Assembly: GCA_963757395.1 (NCBI GenBank)
Contig: CAVWRK010000013.1
Location: 124,001 to 188,000, forward strand
Direction: 5' to 3'
Origin: DATAOG01 sp963757395
GTDB lineage: Bacteria; Pseudomonadota; Alphaproteobacteria; Geminicoccales; Geminicoccaceae
DNA: 64,000 bases
A program made the translations under genes and the position numbers. Below, in pieces: positions 62,809-64,000 of the stretch. How positions within the stretch are numbered: position 1 is the first letter of the stretch; the number at the start of each line of letters is the position of its first letter. Under the pieces are notes generated by a model. That model had not been told where the DNA came from. It saw only the letters and a program-made list of their open reading frames with translations, and ran no database searches.

Positions 62809-64000
62809 TCACGCAAAGGCATGCGGCGCGCCGTCCGGTACCGACCGACTGATGCGATGCACCCCCAACTCGCCGAAGATCCGGCTTCGTGGGAATTGTC
62901 GGGTTCCCCGCGACGGGAGTTGGTGACGGCGTTGCAGGAAGCCCCGGACGCGGTTCTCGACGTGCCAGTTCACCGCCCGGTGGGCATAGGCGACAGATCC
63001 GTAGGCGAAGTACACGGACCAACCACGCAAAACGTGATTGAGCCTGTCCCTGATGTCCTGCCAGGTTCCGGGATTGCTGGGCTGGAAAATCTTCCGAACC
63101 TTGTCCTGGACCCGAAGGATGCTTCTCTTCGAGGGGCTGGCGCCAAGAAACCGATCGCCGTTGGCGCGGTGCCAGTGCAAGCCAAAGCTGTACCCGAGAA
63201 AATCGAACCGCTCTTGGCGGGCAGCCCGTATCGCGGTTTTGGCCTCGTTGACCGACAGCCCGAGCCGCGTCATCGCGTTCCCCAGAACCTCCAGTGCTTG
63301 AGCCGCGCTGCCGCGGCTTAGGATCACCAGATCGTCCGCGTAGGCGACGACGTGCGCGCGCAGGCGCTCGCTTTGGCCGCTTCCTCTCCAGTATTTCAGA
63401 AAGCGATTCATGTAGATGTTGGCGAGCAGAGGTGAGACGACGCCACCTTGCGGCGTGCCGCTAACCACTCGCTTGCCACCTACAAGTCGCGTTCTACCAT
63501 CCTCGCCTGTCTCTTCGGCGGGAACTTTCAACCATGCCTTGACCAGGCGAAGGATGTCACGATCGACGATGCGCCGTGCGATGCACTGCATGAGCGCAGC
63601 GTGCGGGATCGTGTCGAAATACTTGGCGAGATCCGCGTCTACGACGTCAGTGTACCCCTCCTTGAGCAGCTGATGCACTCGCCGTACGGCATCGACGGCA
63701 CTTCGCCGTGGCCGATAGCCATAGGCTTCAGGAGCCAGATCAGCCTCGAAGATCGGCTCGAGGACCATTTTGGCGGCCGTCTGCACCACGCGATCGCGGA
63801 TCGTGGGGATGCCGAGCGGTCGTTCCCCGCCTCCGGGTTTCGGGATCATCACCCGTCGCACCGGCTGCGGCTTGTAGGTCCTCCCCTTCAGCTCTTCCCT
63901 TAGACCGGCCAACCACTGCGCCAGCCCCGCGACCTCGATGGCCTCGAAGGTCTGCCCGTCAACGCCAGGTGCCCCTTGGTTGGCTCGCGCCACGGCATAG
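62809..64000 (-). CDS. ltrA: Group II intron reverse transcriptase/maturase (5' partial)
   Basis: At least 394 residues; the frame is open at the window edge (…YAVARANQGAPGVDGQTF), so the N-terminus is missing. RT motifs: KPQPVRRVMIPKPGGGERPLGIPT, DADLAKYFDTIPH, SGTPQGGVVSPLLANIYMN and the active site AYADDLVILSRG. The maturase region RLNHVLRGWSVYFAYG follows. The C-terminal RHQLPSRGTRQFPR and IFGELGVHRI lacks an obvious endonuclease domain, as in many bacterial IEPs. It promotes splicing and retrohoming of its intron. Confidence 0.95.
   Translation of the reverse strand, partial: YAVARANQGAPGVDGQTFEAIEVAGLAQWLAGLREELKGRTYKPQPVRRVMIPKPGGGERPLGIPTIRDRVVQTAAKMVLEPIFEADLAPEAYGYRPRRSAVDAVRRVHQLLKEGYTDVVDADLAKYFDTIPHAALMQCIARRIVDRDILRLVKAWLKVPAEETGEDGRTRLVGGKRVVSGTPQGGVVSPLLANIYMNRFLKYWRGSGQSERLRAHVVAYADDLVILSRGSAAQALEVLGNAMTRLGLSVNEAKTAIRAARQERFDFLGYSFGLHWHRANGDRFLGASPSKRSILRVQDKVRKIFQPSNPGTWQDIRDRLNHVLRGWSVYFAYGSVAYAHRAVNWHVENRVRGFLQRRHQLPSRGTRQFPRSRIFGELGVHRISRSVPDGAPHAFA

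Larger units (their letters stand above)
62690..64000 (-). mobile_element. Group II intron (3' part), running off the window
   Basis: The minus strand encodes an intron-type reverse transcriptase and, downstream of it, a canonical domain V (62797-62765): GAGCCGGTAGCCGG-AAAA-CGGCACGCCCGGTTC folded with GAAA-type loop and an AGC-like catalytic triad region. Domain VI and the exact 3' splice site lie about 62765-62680 but I cannot place the end to the base. The intron entered or replaced the end of tcmP, in antisense to it. Its 5' half is outside the window. Confidence 0.78.

Overview
The window is GC-rich, densely packed DNA with the flavour of an alphaproteobacterium. This is suggested by an HWE/HisKA_2-type sensor kinase, an acvB-lpiA (MprF-like) pair as in Agrobacterium and Rhizobium, an MHYT-GGDEF-EAL protein and rhizobial-style ABC transporters. 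There is no rRNA or tRNA gene, so the lineage is an inference. Metabolic genes alternate with stretches of mobile-element and defence debris.

Layout. 1-3.4 kb: the end of a sugar/polyol ABC importer operon. 3.4-7.9 kb: an accessory stretch with a complete IS1634-like insertion sequence, a frameshifted membrane-protein gene and RAYT-type repeat remnants. 8-13.9 kb: signalling genes, namely an MHYT-PAS-GGDEF-EAL protein, a kinase with a recently duplicated PAS domain, a receiver-kinase hybrid and a convergent receiver protein. 14.4-18.2 kb: a class IV aminotransferase followed by the ruins of an Ec67/Eco2-like retron (recognisable msr-msd RNA plus a decayed RT-TOPRIM gene), a HigA antitoxin and a broken nucleotidyltransferase. 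18.2-25 kb: a polyamine-type ABC importer (frameshifted in one permease), a decayed vapC, a class III aminotransferase, msrB and a GST.

25.5-34.7 kb: dusA, a fitAB-type toxin-antitoxin pair with a clear palindromic operator, amn, the acvB-lpiA membrane-lipid operon and an OmpA-type lipoprotein. 34.8-48.1 kb: an ABC-F ATPase (one frameshift), a glycosyltransferase, an HtrA protease, a large cyclase/ATPase/TPR regulator, an OmpR-type two-component system, and a LysR-phnW-phnX phosphonate (2-aminoethylphosphonate) cluster. 48.1-51.6 kb: an HPr-rel-A-like cassette of methyltransferase, a small Tat-like peptide, a PqqD-HprK-related fusion and a decayed nucleotidyltransferase. This is the least understood system here and the best candidate for new biology.

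51.7-61.7 kb: an SMP-30-like secreted protein, amidase, DUF805, a dimethylglycine/sarcosine dehydrogenase-like protein, a VapBC-type pair translationally coupled to a methyltransferase and a DUF488 gene, a cyclophilin, a fatty-acid desaturase and a DksA/TraR-type zinc-finger protein. 61.9-64 kb: a tcmP (three-Cys-motif partner) gene broken where a group II intron sits on the opposite strand; the intron runs off the window.

Several conserved genes carry single-base frameshifts (uup, potB-like, phnW, the FAD enzyme). Some may be residual assembly indels rather than real decay. The retron, vapC and nucleotidyltransferase relics are too scrambled for that explanation.
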